Shown piece after piece: positions 16,318 through 23,870 of a DNA stretch of 64,000 nt. Position numbers and translations under genes: made by a program. The notes below the pieces were generated by a model, which saw only the letters and a program-made list of their open reading frames with translations, did not search any database and had not been told where the DNA came from. Within the stretch, counting starts at the first letter, position 1; the number at the start of each line of letters is the position of its first letter. Source of the DNA: CAIOGI01 sp044234345 (GTDB lineage: Bacteria > Patescibacteriota > Minisyncoccia > Phycocordibacterales > PALSA-1337); NCBI GenBank assembly GCA_044234345.1, contig JBIIIW010000001.1, positions 1 to 64,000 of the forward strand. The letters run 5' to 3'.

Positions 16318-16332
16318 GTGATAATTATAGCA

Positions 16333-17067
16333 TTACATATCGTATCTAGGCACACCCACTTCTTTGGTCTCCATATGTATATCTCCAAAGTGATTCTCCT
16401 GACTTACATGCAATATTCCCTGCTTAACTAATTCAAGCATAGCAAGGAAGCTTACGATAACATTAACTTTTTCTTCTTTGCTTACATTTGCGAAGTCACT
16501 AAACTTCATACGTAATCCTTGAGTAATACGTTTTGTAAGGTTATCAATAGTTTCTTCAAGACTAATAACTTTACGCACAACAGCTTTAGGTATATTTTCT
16601 TTCTTAGGTAGGGATTTAATTATGTCCTTTATAGACTGAGCTAGTGATAGCAGATTCATTGATTCATGAGGAGAGAATATTGTCTCGATTGGTCTTGATT
16701 GAGATTGGGGGTAAATGATATTTACTCCAAACATATTCTTAATATTAACACTAGCATCCTTAATTCTCTGATATATCTTCAATCTAGTTTCTAGATCATG
16801 TATTCCCTCTTCTTCCTCTTCGGTTAGTGTAAGTGTTGGAAGTAGAGATTTGGATTTAATTAAAAGTAGAGTGGATGCGATGAGTATGAACTGAGCAGAA
16901 TCTGCCATAGGCATATTCTCGAAGTTTTGTATGTGAGCAATGAAGTCATCTGTCACCTTAGACAATGCTATATCGTTGATGAATAGCTTCCTCTTCTCCA
17001 CTAGAGAAAGTAGAAGATCTAGAGGACCTTCGAACACTTCAGTTTTGATGGTGAATACATCTGGCAT
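16333..17067 (-). CDS. scpA: Segregation and condensation protein ScpA
   Basis: A 244-residue kleisin. FTIKTEVFEGPLDLLLSLVEKRKL is the ScpA N-terminal signature that binds the SMC neck; QFILIASTLLLIKSKSLLP follows, and the C-terminal winged helix (SFLAMLELVKQGILHVSQ) binds the SMC head. The length is normal. It is the first gene of the scpA-scpB-ftsW-murG unit and has its own extended -10. Confidence 0.95.
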   Translation of the reverse strand: MPDVFTIKTEVFEGPLDLLLSLVEKRKLFINDIALSKVTDDFIAHIQNFENMPMADSAQFILIASTLLLIKSKSLLPTLTLTEEEEEGIHDLETRLKIYQRIKDASVNIKNMFGVNIIYPQSQSRPIETIFSPHESMNLLSLAQSIKDIIKSLPKKENIPKAVVRKVISLEETIDNLTKRITQGLRMKFSDFANVSKEEKVNVIVSFLAMLELVKQGILHVSQENHFGDIHMETKEVGVPRYDM

Positions 17068-17073
17068 GGGTAT

Positions 17074-17082
17074 ATTATAGCA
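17074..17082 (-). promoter_or_regulatory. Extended -10 promoter of scpA, leaderless type
   Basis: On the minus strand TGCTATAAT is followed by exactly six bases and then the scpA ATG. In a standard promoter the start point lies seven bases after the -10 box, so the predicted +1 is the A of the ATG. This is the clearest of a dozen or more such cases in the window. Confidence 0.7.
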
Positions 17083-17127
17083 GAAGGTGTCTTGTTGACG
17101 CTAAAATCCTTTTTTGGTACTATTCTA

Positions 17128-17214
17128 GTGTAGTAAACAGTGCCTTCGGGCTGCTCTCTTAAATGAGAGGATTAGTGAGGAAAGGCTATCAAAGTAACTC
17201 TTTGATAGCCTTTC
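17128..17214 (+). ncRNA. Candidate structured small RNA
   Basis: TTGACG (17093-17098), a 17-base spacer and TACTAT (17116-17121) predict a start near 17128. The roughly 87-base transcript contains a GCC-UUCG-GGC hairpin, a CTCTC/GAGAG hairpin and a 15-bp terminator stem. No ORF of note is present. It lies between scpA and the pemK toxin gene, antisense to the last codons of the latter. I cannot match it to a known RNA family. Confidence 0.5.
17180..17214. terminator. Bidirectional terminator of pemK and the candidate RNA
   Basis: GAAAGGCTATCAAAG and CTTTGATAGCCTTTC form a perfect 15-bp stem around TAACT. The stop codon of the minus-strand toxin gene is inside the stem. Confidence 0.8.
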
Positions 17215-17578
17215 TCGTTATCTCAAACTTCTCCGTATTGAGATAACATATCTTCTCTGTCAGTCTCTTCGTATCAATCACACGCATTTGTGATATGACT
17301 GCACTTGCATTTCTATCTTCAACTATACCTAGTGGTACTCTAAAACGATGTGTATTACTCGATGATGTTAGTGGTACTATATAACAAGTATTAAGGCTTA
17401 AACTTTTTATGATTAAGACAGGTCTTTGATGTTCTTGCTTATCTCCGTCATGTTCAAAACCAATATTTGTTCCAAGTAGACACCACCAAATCTCCCGTTC
17501 ATTAAAGTTAGGTCCTCTTTTGTTGTTGTGTATGTCTTTCTTCTTGGAATTCCATTTTCCAAAGTCTTTATCTATCAT
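17189..17578 (-). CDS. PemK/MazF-family endoribonuclease toxin, solitary
   Basis: A 129-residue protein with the MazF/PemK fold: REIWWCLLGTNIGFEHDG supplies the strand-1 G-x-N-x-G-x-E element, QRPVLIIKSL and CYIVPLTSSS follow, and ISQMRVIDTKRL is the typical S-Q-x-R-x-I-D-x-x-R-L motif. Family members cut mRNA at short sequence sites. No antitoxin gene is visible on either side: upstream is AT-rich sequence and the 413-aa orphan on the other strand. It may be an orphan toxin, pair with a distant antitoxin, or have lost toxicity. Confidence 0.85.
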   Translation of the reverse strand: MIDKDFGKWNSKKKDIHNNKRGPNFNEREIWWCLLGTNIGFEHDGDKQEHQRPVLIIKSLSLNTCYIVPLTSSSNTHRFRVPLGIVEDRNASAVISQMRVIDTKRLTEKICYLNTEKFEITRKAIKELL

Positions 17579-17672
17579 GCTTAAATGATCTCATGTATTT
17601 AAGTATGAGCAAGGGAAAAGTATACAAAAATTTTATCAAAATTTTATCTACTTTGTGGTGTAATTAATTATA

Positions 17673-17702
17673 TTGACATATAGTCAATATCTGTGTTATA
17701 TT
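17673..17702 (+). promoter_or_regulatory. Promoter of the 413-aa orphan gene
   Basis: TTGACA at 17673-17678, then TTATAT at 17696-17701 (17-base spacer) or TATATT at 17697-17702 (18-base). The leader contains a small GGCG-TATT-CGCC hairpin just before the ATG, which might modulate initiation. Confidence 0.65.
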
Positions 17703-17759
17703 AGTTTTAATTCGCTTCTTGAAAATTAACCCCTAAAGGCGTATTCGCCATAATACTTT

Positions 17760-19001
17760 ATGCCAGGTTTAAAATTGTCTCAAGATGTACGACAGTCCTT
17801 GTCTCAAGGAATGTCGTTTACCTTAGAAGTCTCTCAGCAACTGTGTGAGGCTTTAAGCGCAATCACCAGTGGTGGTCCAGGAGATCCTAAGATAAGGATA
17901 TCCTCAATCATCGAACAAATACTTGCGTCGATTACTTCTGTTCAGCTTAGGACGGCTGTTACCGAATTTGTCAGATCATGCAACGATCTGGACAAAGCAC
18001 TCGTTGATTCACGTGAATTACTTGCTGTTGCCAGTCCAGACAGGGTCAAGCAGTTCATTGTTGAGCATATCTTCCGTTCCAATACAGAGAACGGTAGGTT
18101 CATTCATGCCAAACAAGATGGAATAGCAACAACTGATGATCTGCCAAAGACAAGAGTAGATCATTTCCTGAAGGCATACTTTGAACCTAAAAAATTCAAG
18201 GTTGCGACCGAAGTATATCATCAAATGCTACAAGGAAGCAGAGGGAATGTTTATAGTGTCGATGAGTATTCAGAAATGGTTGTTGCTACAAACATGGTGA
18301 CAGAGATACGATCATTGCTCGATACCGCTTGTCTGGTAATGCAGTATATCTTTCAGGTTAAGAGCACTGACGGTTCACCTATTCTTCAGTCATACCTACG
18401 TGATTTGGTGATCCTGGAAAATCTACGTTTCTTGTTGTCAGAACGCCTTCTAAAGCGCTATGTAAACAGGTTCAAAAAATTACCAGCAAGCGCTCGTCAC
18501 CAAGATTATGAGGAAATGATTTTAAATACGATTGCGGAGTTTACTCTGCTTAGTATGGGAATCATCTCCCCCAACATCTTCGAGCTCAAGCGCGTTCCAA
18601 GAGATACAGAACAGTATCAAGGAGTGGTGGAGAGTTTGAAAAAAATTGGTGTTGATCTGGACAGCTTGATGAAGCGATACCGTTTGTCGACCACCGTTGA
18701 TATCATTTGGTTCAGCCGGTATTCAACAGCTAAGGTAAGAAGCTGTGCCACTTCGGAAACTGTGGTAAGGACGTTCATTACCGACACCGTTAGAGCAGAC
18801 AGGGTTGCCTTATTGGAGGCCGTAGAGTATGAACACCTGTTCGGTAGGATAAAGGAGTCGAAGCAGGACAATACTGACGACGAAACCTTCGCTGAAGATA
18901 TCGTGGCTATGCTCAATGAGTCATTATCGGCCCAAAAGTTCCAAGACACACTAATTGCGCTACTGCGAAAGTGGTATCCCAAGTTTGAGTGTCTATTGTG
19001 A
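17760..19001 (+). CDS. Large helical orphan protein, 413 aa
   Basis: A soluble, predominantly helical protein without signal peptide, membrane helix or recognisable catalytic motif. It begins MPGLKLSQDVRQSLSQGMSF, faintly like the Q/L-rich start of sigma-54 region I, but no other sigma-54 feature follows. Codon use is more balanced than in the neighbours (CGC, CTC, GCG and GTC are frequent). It is a monocistronic unit with a good TTGACA promoter and a strong long-stem terminator. I do not recognise the family. Confidence 0.6.
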   Translation: MPGLKLSQDVRQSLSQGMSFTLEVSQQLCEALSAITSGGPGDPKIRISSIIEQILASITSVQLRTAVTEFVRSCNDLDKALVDSRELLAVASPDRVKQFIVEHIFRSNTENGRFIHAKQDGIATTDDLPKTRVDHFLKAYFEPKKFKVATEVYHQMLQGSRGNVYSVDEYSEMVVATNMVTEIRSLLDTACLVMQYIFQVKSTDGSPILQSYLRDLVILENLRFLLSERLLKRYVNRFKKLPASARHQDYEEMILNTIAEFTLLSMGIISPNIFELKRVPRDTEQYQGVVESLKKIGVDLDSLMKRYRLSTTVDIIWFSRYSTAKVRSCATSETVVRTFITDTVRADRVALLEAVEYEHLFGRIKESKQDNTDDETFAEDIVAMLNESLSAQKFQDTLIALLRKWYPKFECLL

Positions 19002-19007
19002 ACGACA

Positions 19008-19047
19008 AACCACGCGTACGTTAGACGTATCGCGTGGTTATTTTTTT
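19008..19047 (+). terminator. Terminator of the 413-aa orphan
   Basis: AACCACGCG plus TACGT pair with ACGTA plus CGCGTGGTT, a 14-bp stem with one bulge, followed by A and seven T. Confidence 0.92.
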
Positions 19048-20446
19048 ATTTCCCCTCCTTTATCTCTATCCCCAACTCTATCAATTGCTTGTCAGTAACC
19101 TTACCTGGTGCTCCCATCATTGGATCTCTACCTTCTCCAGTCTTAGCGAATGCAATTACTTCACGAATATTCGGTTCATTCTCAAGTATCATCATCAATC
19201 TATCAAATCCCCACGCCATACCTCCATGTGGTGGTGTACCTGATCCTAGGGCTGATAGCATATGACCGAAGTTTCTCTCTATTCTCTCATCATCATATCC
19301 CATGATCTTAAATACAGTCTTTAGTGCTTCAGGATTATGGTTTCGTATACTACCTCCTCCAATCTCATATCCATTTAATACTAGATCGTATTGAGTAGTG
19401 AATATATCTGCTATATTCTTCTGCTCCATCAAATCCTTCATTGATTCCTTTGTAGGTGAAGAGAATGGGTTATGAGTGAATGTCCATTGATTAGTATCTG
19501 CATCCTTCTCAAACATTGGAAAATCAATTACCCAAAGGAATGCTAATTCATTAGGGTTGTTCTTGTCTTTACGGATATCAGGCTTGTCACTGTTGTACTT
19601 CTCCATAGCCTCCTTGTATGTCATTACAGGAATTGGAGTTTGTTGTATTTCCTTTGTTGGATACAGAGTTTTAACTAGATCTAATATCACACTCTCATTC
19701 ATTTGCATTACGTCCTTCTGCTCTACAAATGACATTTCCATATCTAGTTGTGTAAACTCTGGTTGTCTATCTCCTCTTGTATCTTCATCACGCATACAAC
19801 GAGCTATCTGGAAGTACTTCTCGAATCCTGAAGCCATTAATAGCTGTTTGTATTGCTGTGGAGATTGAGGGAGAGAATAGAAAGAACCACGCTCTAGACG
19901 AGAAGGGACAATGAAGTCTCTAGATCCTTCTGGTGTTGTGGCTGAAAGTAGAGGTGTCTCTATTTCTGTAAAACCATATTTAGAGAATGCATTTCTGATA
20001 TGTAGAGTTGCCTTATGTCTATTGATAATATTCTTCTGTAGTCTCTCTCTTCTTAGATCTATATATCTATACTTAAGTCTTACCTCTTCATTAATCTCCT
20101 TTCCATCAGTGTGTATGTCTATCGGAGGAGTTGTTGCTTCGTTAAGTACTTCAATACCAAGTATCTCAAGTTCTATCTCTCCATTCTGTTTGTCTTTCTG
20201 TATATTCCTCTCTGGTCTCTGATTTACTTTTCCGTGTACCTTAACTACCCACTCACTTCGAAGTGTAGATCCTACTGTATGAGCATCCTTAGCATTTGGA
20301 AGTATTACTCCCTGGACCTTACCAGTTACGTCTCTGAAATCGAAGAAAATTAGTTTACCTTGATCACGACGAATGTCTATCCAAGCAGATATGCTTACTT
20401 CTTTTCCAATATGACTTGATAGGTCCTTTATATATATTCTTTCCAT
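19046..20446 (-). CDS. aspS: Aspartyl-tRNA synthetase, GAD domain missing
   Basis: Class II synthetase for tRNA-Asp. The N-terminal OB fold (IGKEVSISAWIDIRRDQGKL), motif 2 (YFQIARCMRDEDTRGDRQPEFTQ) and motif 3 (HGGMAWGFDRLMMIL) are intact. It has 466 residues against about 590 for bacterial AspRS: NSDKPDIR (about residues 285-292) runs within some ten residues into LAFLWVIDFP (about 301-310), precisely where the GAD insertion normally sits. The bacterial-specific insert is therefore cleanly absent. It may also charge tRNA-Asn, which the sequence alone does not show. It lies downstream of trpS. Confidence 0.95.
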   Translation of the reverse strand: MERIYIKDLSSHIGKEVSISAWIDIRRDQGKLIFFDFRDVTGKVQGVILPNAKDAHTVGSTLRSEWVVKVHGKVNQRPERNIQKDKQNGEIELEILGIEVLNEATTPPIDIHTDGKEINEEVRLKYRYIDLRRERLQKNIINRHKATLHIRNAFSKYGFTEIETPLLSATTPEGSRDFIVPSRLERGSFYSLPQSPQQYKQLLMASGFEKYFQIARCMRDEDTRGDRQPEFTQLDMEMSFVEQKDVMQMNESVILDLVKTLYPTKEIQQTPIPVMTYKEAMEKYNSDKPDIRKDKNNPNELAFLWVIDFPMFEKDADTNQWTFTHNPFSSPTKESMKDLMEQKNIADIFTTQYDLVLNGYEIGGGSIRNHNPEALKTVFKIMGYDDERIERNFGHMLSALGSGTPPHGGMAWGFDRLMMILENEPNIREVIAFAKTGEGRDPMMGAPGKVTDKQLIELGIEIKEGK

Positions 20447-20450
20447 AAAA

Positions 20451-21404
20451 TTATTTTACTCCAATAGTTGTTTTAATTGCATTCATCTTCTCATCCGCCC
20501 TATTCCTTGCATCTATCGCTCCATCCTCAAGTATTCTCTTTACGCTATCAATATCTTTTGCTAATTCATTACGTCTATCTCTAAGTGGCTTTATGAATGC
20601 ATCAATATCCTCAATCAACGCTTCCTTAAGGACCTTGTACTTACCTTTGCTTTCTTCGTATAGAGACTTTAGTTCAGCTTCTGATTTAAATAACTTGTGA
20701 ATATTGTAAACATTAATAGGTGTCTCTCCACTAGAATCTGTAACAATACTCATCACTGCTTTTGTAATCTCCTCCCTGTCTGCAAACAAAGGAATTGTGT
20801 TGCCGTAACTCTTAGACATCTTCTGTCCATCTGTTCCTGGTACGATAGCTACATCCTTCATTATATGAGCCTCAGGTAACTTGAATGTCTCTCCAAACGT
20901 ATTGTTAAACTTTTGTGCAGTATCTCTTGTATATTCAATATGCTGCTTCTGATCCTGTCCTACAGGTACTATATCTGTATCGTAAAGTAGTATGTCTGAT
21001 GCCATTAGCATTGGATAGTTGAAGGTACCAACACTAATCTCTCTGTCTTTTGCTTCTGCATCCTTGAAAGCATGTGCTCTCATTAAGTATGGCATTGTTG
21101 TGATTGTATCGAATATCCATGCTAGTTCTGTATGGGCTGGTACATCACTTTGTTTAAATATCTTTGATTGTTTTGGATCAATACCAATTGCTAGATAGTC
21201 TAGAGCAAGATCTAGAGTATTCTGTCTCATTAGATCTGCACTCTGTATGAAGTTAAGTGCGTGATAGTCTGCAATCATGAAGTACTTCAACGCATCAGGA
21301 TTTGTATTCTGTAGATCTACCATTTGCTTCATTGCACCGAAATAGTTACCGATATGAGGTCGGCCTGTAGGTTTAACTCCTGAAAGTAATATCTTTTTTG
21401 ACAT
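20451..21404 (-). CDS. trpS: Tryptophanyl-tRNA synthetase
   Basis: Class I synthetase for tRNA-Trp. KILLSGVKPTGRPHIGNYFGA carries the HIGN motif, PVGQDQKQHIEYTRDTA is the family-specific substrate loop, and DGQKMSKSYGN is the KMSKS loop. At 317 residues the length is slightly below the usual 330. TGCTATTAT ends six bases before the ATG, so initiation is probably leaderless. It is followed 4 bases later by aspS, forming an operon of two synthetases. Confidence 0.97.
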   Translation of the reverse strand: MSKKILLSGVKPTGRPHIGNYFGAMKQMVDLQNTNPDALKYFMIADYHALNFIQSADLMRQNTLDLALDYLAIGIDPKQSKIFKQSDVPAHTELAWIFDTITTMPYLMRAHAFKDAEAKDREISVGTFNYPMLMASDILLYDTDIVPVGQDQKQHIEYTRDTAQKFNNTFGETFKLPEAHIMKDVAIVPGTDGQKMSKSYGNTIPLFADREEITKAVMSIVTDSSGETPINVYNIHKLFKSEAELKSLYEESKGKYKVLKEALIEDIDAFIKPLRDRRNELAKDIDSVKRILEDGAIDARNRADEKMNAIKTTIGVK

Positions 21405-21436
21405 GGGTAAATAATAGCAGATTTATAGTCTATGAG

Positions 21437-22288
21437 CTATATCCCCTCTTTCTTCAATTCCTCAACTAGTTTCTGTGCACTCTTAGATAGCTTTCTTGGC
21501 ATATCAACTTTTGTAACAATAAGTAGGTCTCCCCTTCTTCCTCTCTCATCTGGAACTCCTTTCTGTCTAACTCTAAGTATTTCATTATGTGTAGTTCCTG
21601 ATGGAATCTTTAACTCTATCTTCCCGTCTAATGTCTCAATATCAAGTGTTGCTCCAAGTAGTGCTGTTGTAAGCTTAAGATTAAGTTCCATGATCAGATC
21701 AAAACCTTGTTTTCTAAATGTCTTGTTCTCCTCAACCCACACACGAACAATTAGGTCTCCCTTTCCACCAGGACCATCCTCTCCTTTTCCAGTAATTCTT
21801 AATCCTTGCCCGTTCTCAATTCCAGAAGGAATAGTTACAACTATTCTCTCTCCATTTACATTAATTTCTTTTTCAGTTCCGAATATAGATTCTTTGAAAC
21901 CAAGTTGGATATCTACAGTAATCTTTGCACCTCTTCTAGGTCGTCTTCCACCTCCGAAGAAATCTCCGAACATCTCTCCAAGATCAAACTCAAATGATTG
22001 ACCATTCTGTCCTTGATACTGTTGTGCAAATCCTGAGAAGTCGAATCCTCCGAAACCTTGTCCAGGATTAAATCCTGCACCTTGATCAGCCGATCCATAC
22101 GTATCATACCTTTGTCTCTTCTGATCATCAGACAATACAGTATATGCTTCGTTTATCTCCTTAAACTTAGCATCATTACCCTGATTCTTATCAGGATGAT
22201 GTTCGTGAGCAAGCTTACGAAATGCTTTCTTTATCTCGTCTTTTGATGCTCCTTTTTGTATTCCCAGTGTTTTGTAATAGTCTTTCAT
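21437..22288 (-). CDS. DnaJ-family co-chaperone without zinc fingers (CbpA-like)
   Basis: A 283-residue J-protein. Residues 1-65 are a J domain with the HPD motif (HEHHPDKNQG), 65-100 a Gly/Phe-rich linker, and the rest two DnaJ C-terminal beta domains ending in the dimerisation region. The four C-x-x-C-x-G-x-G repeats of DnaJ are absent, so it is of the class B/CbpA type. It should stimulate the DnaK encoded at 23871-25754. A TGCTATATT box lies upstream of the ATG. Confidence 0.93.
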   Translation of the reverse strand: MKDYYKTLGIQKGASKDEIKKAFRKLAHEHHPDKNQGNDAKFKEINEAYTVLSDDQKRQRYDTYGSADQGAGFNPGQGFGGFDFSGFAQQYQGQNGQSFEFDLGEMFGDFFGGGRRPRRGAKITVDIQLGFKESIFGTEKEINVNGERIVVTIPSGIENGQGLRITGKGEDGPGGKGDLIVRVWVEENKTFRKQGFDLIMELNLKLTTALLGATLDIETLDGKIELKIPSGTTHNEILRVRQKGVPDERGRRGDLLIVTKVDMPRKLSKSAQKLVEELKKEGI

Positions 22289-22421
22289 GTGGGTATAAAT
22301 ATAGCAGAAATTGTTACTGGATTAGTATTGACTTTAGTGATCATTTATGATAAAAAGATAAAAGTGAATTCAGGATGGATGTCCAGAGTTCTTCGTAAGA
22401 AACGACGAATTCTATACCTGT

Positions 22422-22631
22422 ATGACTTGTCCGGTTTGCAATAGTCAATTTTGCGATCACACTCATGGTCAGAAAAATGGCGCACGACAGAGAATCAATA
22501 AAGGATTAAATCCTGTTGATGTCAGGCATGAAGAATGGTTGTCTGATCCAAGCGGTAATCCATTTTATAATCCATTGCCTGTTAAGGTAAAGCAACCTGA
22601 AGAAGATGGTTATTGGCCAGGGCCAGGATGA
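22422..22631 (+). CDS. Small Cys/His protein, unknown
   Basis: A 69-residue polar protein starting MTCPVCNSQFCDHTHGQKNG. The C-x-x-C followed by C-x-H suggests a small zinc site. The rest is rich in Pro, Gly, Asn and Glu and probably unstructured. No family is recognised. A TTGACT-like box lies about 85 bases upstream and a strong terminator follows, so it looks like an independent unit between dnaJ and the RhuM-Fic gene. Confidence 0.5.
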   Translation: MTCPVCNSQFCDHTHGQKNGARQRINKGLNPVDVRHEEWLSDPSGNPFYNPLPVKVKQPEEDGYWPGPG

Positions 22632-22648
22632 TTCAATTTTTAACACCG

Positions 22649-22682
22649 AAAACCGGCTTCCTTTTGAGGACAGTCGGTTTTG
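22649..22682. terminator. Terminator between the Cys/His gene and RhuM-Fic
   Basis: AAAACCG and CGGTTTT pair at the base, with CCT/AGG near the loop. The A and T flanks let it serve both convergent genes. Confidence 0.75.
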
Positions 22683-22684
22683 TT

Positions 22685-23698
22685 CTACATCAACAAATTT
22701 GAAACCAAAGCAACCATAAGTTCTTTGTCCCTAGGATTACTCTCAGCAATGAGTAATGCAAGAGCTACTAGAGTATTGTCATTTATCTTCTTCTCTCCGT
22801 TGTCTCTAATATCCATCCTATTTAGTCTCAGGAAGTAAATGAATACAAATGACCCTATACGCTTGTTACCATCTGAGAAAGGATGATCTTTAATGATGAA
22901 ATACAATAAGTGGGAAGCTTTTTCGTTAAGACTTGAGTATAGCTCCTTACCGTCGAAGGTTTGGTATATGGTCTTAAGAATACCTTGGAAACTTCCATCC
23001 CTTTCGGAACCGAATATATCTGTAGCTTCCTTCTTATCAACCAATACTTCTTTAAGCATATCTATCGATCCACGAATGAATTCATAATCAAAACGTCTTT
23101 TCTCAATATCCTTACCCTTCCTTAGCTGCAGCTCACCTTCATCATATTCCTTTAGGAACTTCCAAGAATTCGCATAGTCATGGATAACGGAAAGAAGACT
23201 ATTAGACTCACCCCTGTCCAATTCTCTGTTTCTAATTGTTCTTTGAATAAAGGAGATCTTTTCATCTAAGTCACTAAGTATCTTGTCTGGTAGTTTAGAT
23301 ATTCTTTCGTTGTTAACTACAATACCTTTGATTAGATACTCACGGAGAGTGACGGTGGCCCAGATACGGAACTGAGTTGCTTTCTTGGAGTTAACTCTAT
23401 ATCCAACAGATAGTATTACATCTAAGCTATAGAACCTTACCTTGTAATTCTTACCATCAGCGGCAGTATGTTCCAAAATGGAACTAACTGAACTTTCGTT
23501 AAGCTCACCAGAATCGAAGATATTCTTAAGATGTTTTGTAATTGCTGGTCTTTGCGTTCCAAATAACTCTGATATTTGTTCCTGCGTAGCCCAAATCGTC
23601 TCCTTGTCCGTATCCGCTCTTAGCTCAACTACCCCATTCTCACCTGTGTATAATACTAACTTACCGTCCTCATTTATAACGATGTTTTTGTTTACCAT
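22685..23698 (-). CDS. RhuM-type N-terminus fused to a Fic/Doc domain
   Basis: A 337-residue protein. Residues about 10-125 match the RhuM virulence-protein family (TIWATQEQISELFGTQRPAI, then VRFYSLDVILSVGYRVNSKK and the F-R-I-W-A-T element). Residues about 195-335 are a Fic/Doc fold with the motif HPFSDGNKR at 272-280. The lysine at 279 is the Doc-type variant; Doc phosphorylates its target, whereas classic Fic proteins (with Gly there) transfer AMP. No inhibitory antitoxin helix or adjacent antitoxin is seen. The RhuM part may bind DNA and direct the activity, which is inference. Confidence 0.85.
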   Translation of the reverse strand: MVNKNIVINEDGKLVLYTGENGVVELRADTDKETIWATQEQISELFGTQRPAITKHLKNIFDSGELNESSVSSILEHTAADGKNYKVRFYSLDVILSVGYRVNSKKATQFRIWATVTLREYLIKGIVVNNERISKLPDKILSDLDEKISFIQRTIRNRELDRGESNSLLSVIHDYANSWKFLKEYDEGELQLRKGKDIEKRRFDYEFIRGSIDMLKEVLVDKKEATDIFGSERDGSFQGILKTIYQTFDGKELYSSLNEKASHLLYFIIKDHPFSDGNKRIGSFVFIYFLRLNRMDIRDNGEKKINDNTLVALALLIAESNPRDKELMVALVSNLLM

Positions 23699-23818
23699 AT
23701 TTAATTTTGCTAACTATTATTAAAACTTGCAGTTAAATCCCGGGAATGATTACTGAATTGATTGAGTTAAATCTAGTACAACCTAGATTGACCTCACAAT
23801 TATATCAATATTAAAAGT

Positions 23819-23845
23819 AAAAGACCACAATATTTGTGGTCTTTT
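23819..23845 (-). terminator. Terminator of dnaK
   Basis: AAAAGACCACAA-TAT-TTGTGGTCTTTT is a perfect 12-bp stem; on the minus strand it follows the end of dnaK at 23871. Confidence 0.9.
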
Positions 23846-23870
23846 ACTAATTCTATATTCCCTACTCTAC

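Noticed and set aside
17579..17759. Search for an antitoxin gene upstream of the PemK toxin
   Set aside because: Only AT-rich sequence and the promoter of the 413-aa gene are present; no short frame on the minus strand overlaps or precedes the toxin in the usual manner.
22256..22444. A 62-codon plus-strand frame before the Cys/His gene
   Set aside because: It overlaps the start and promoter of dnaJ on the other strand and ends in frame conflict with the better-supported Cys/His gene.
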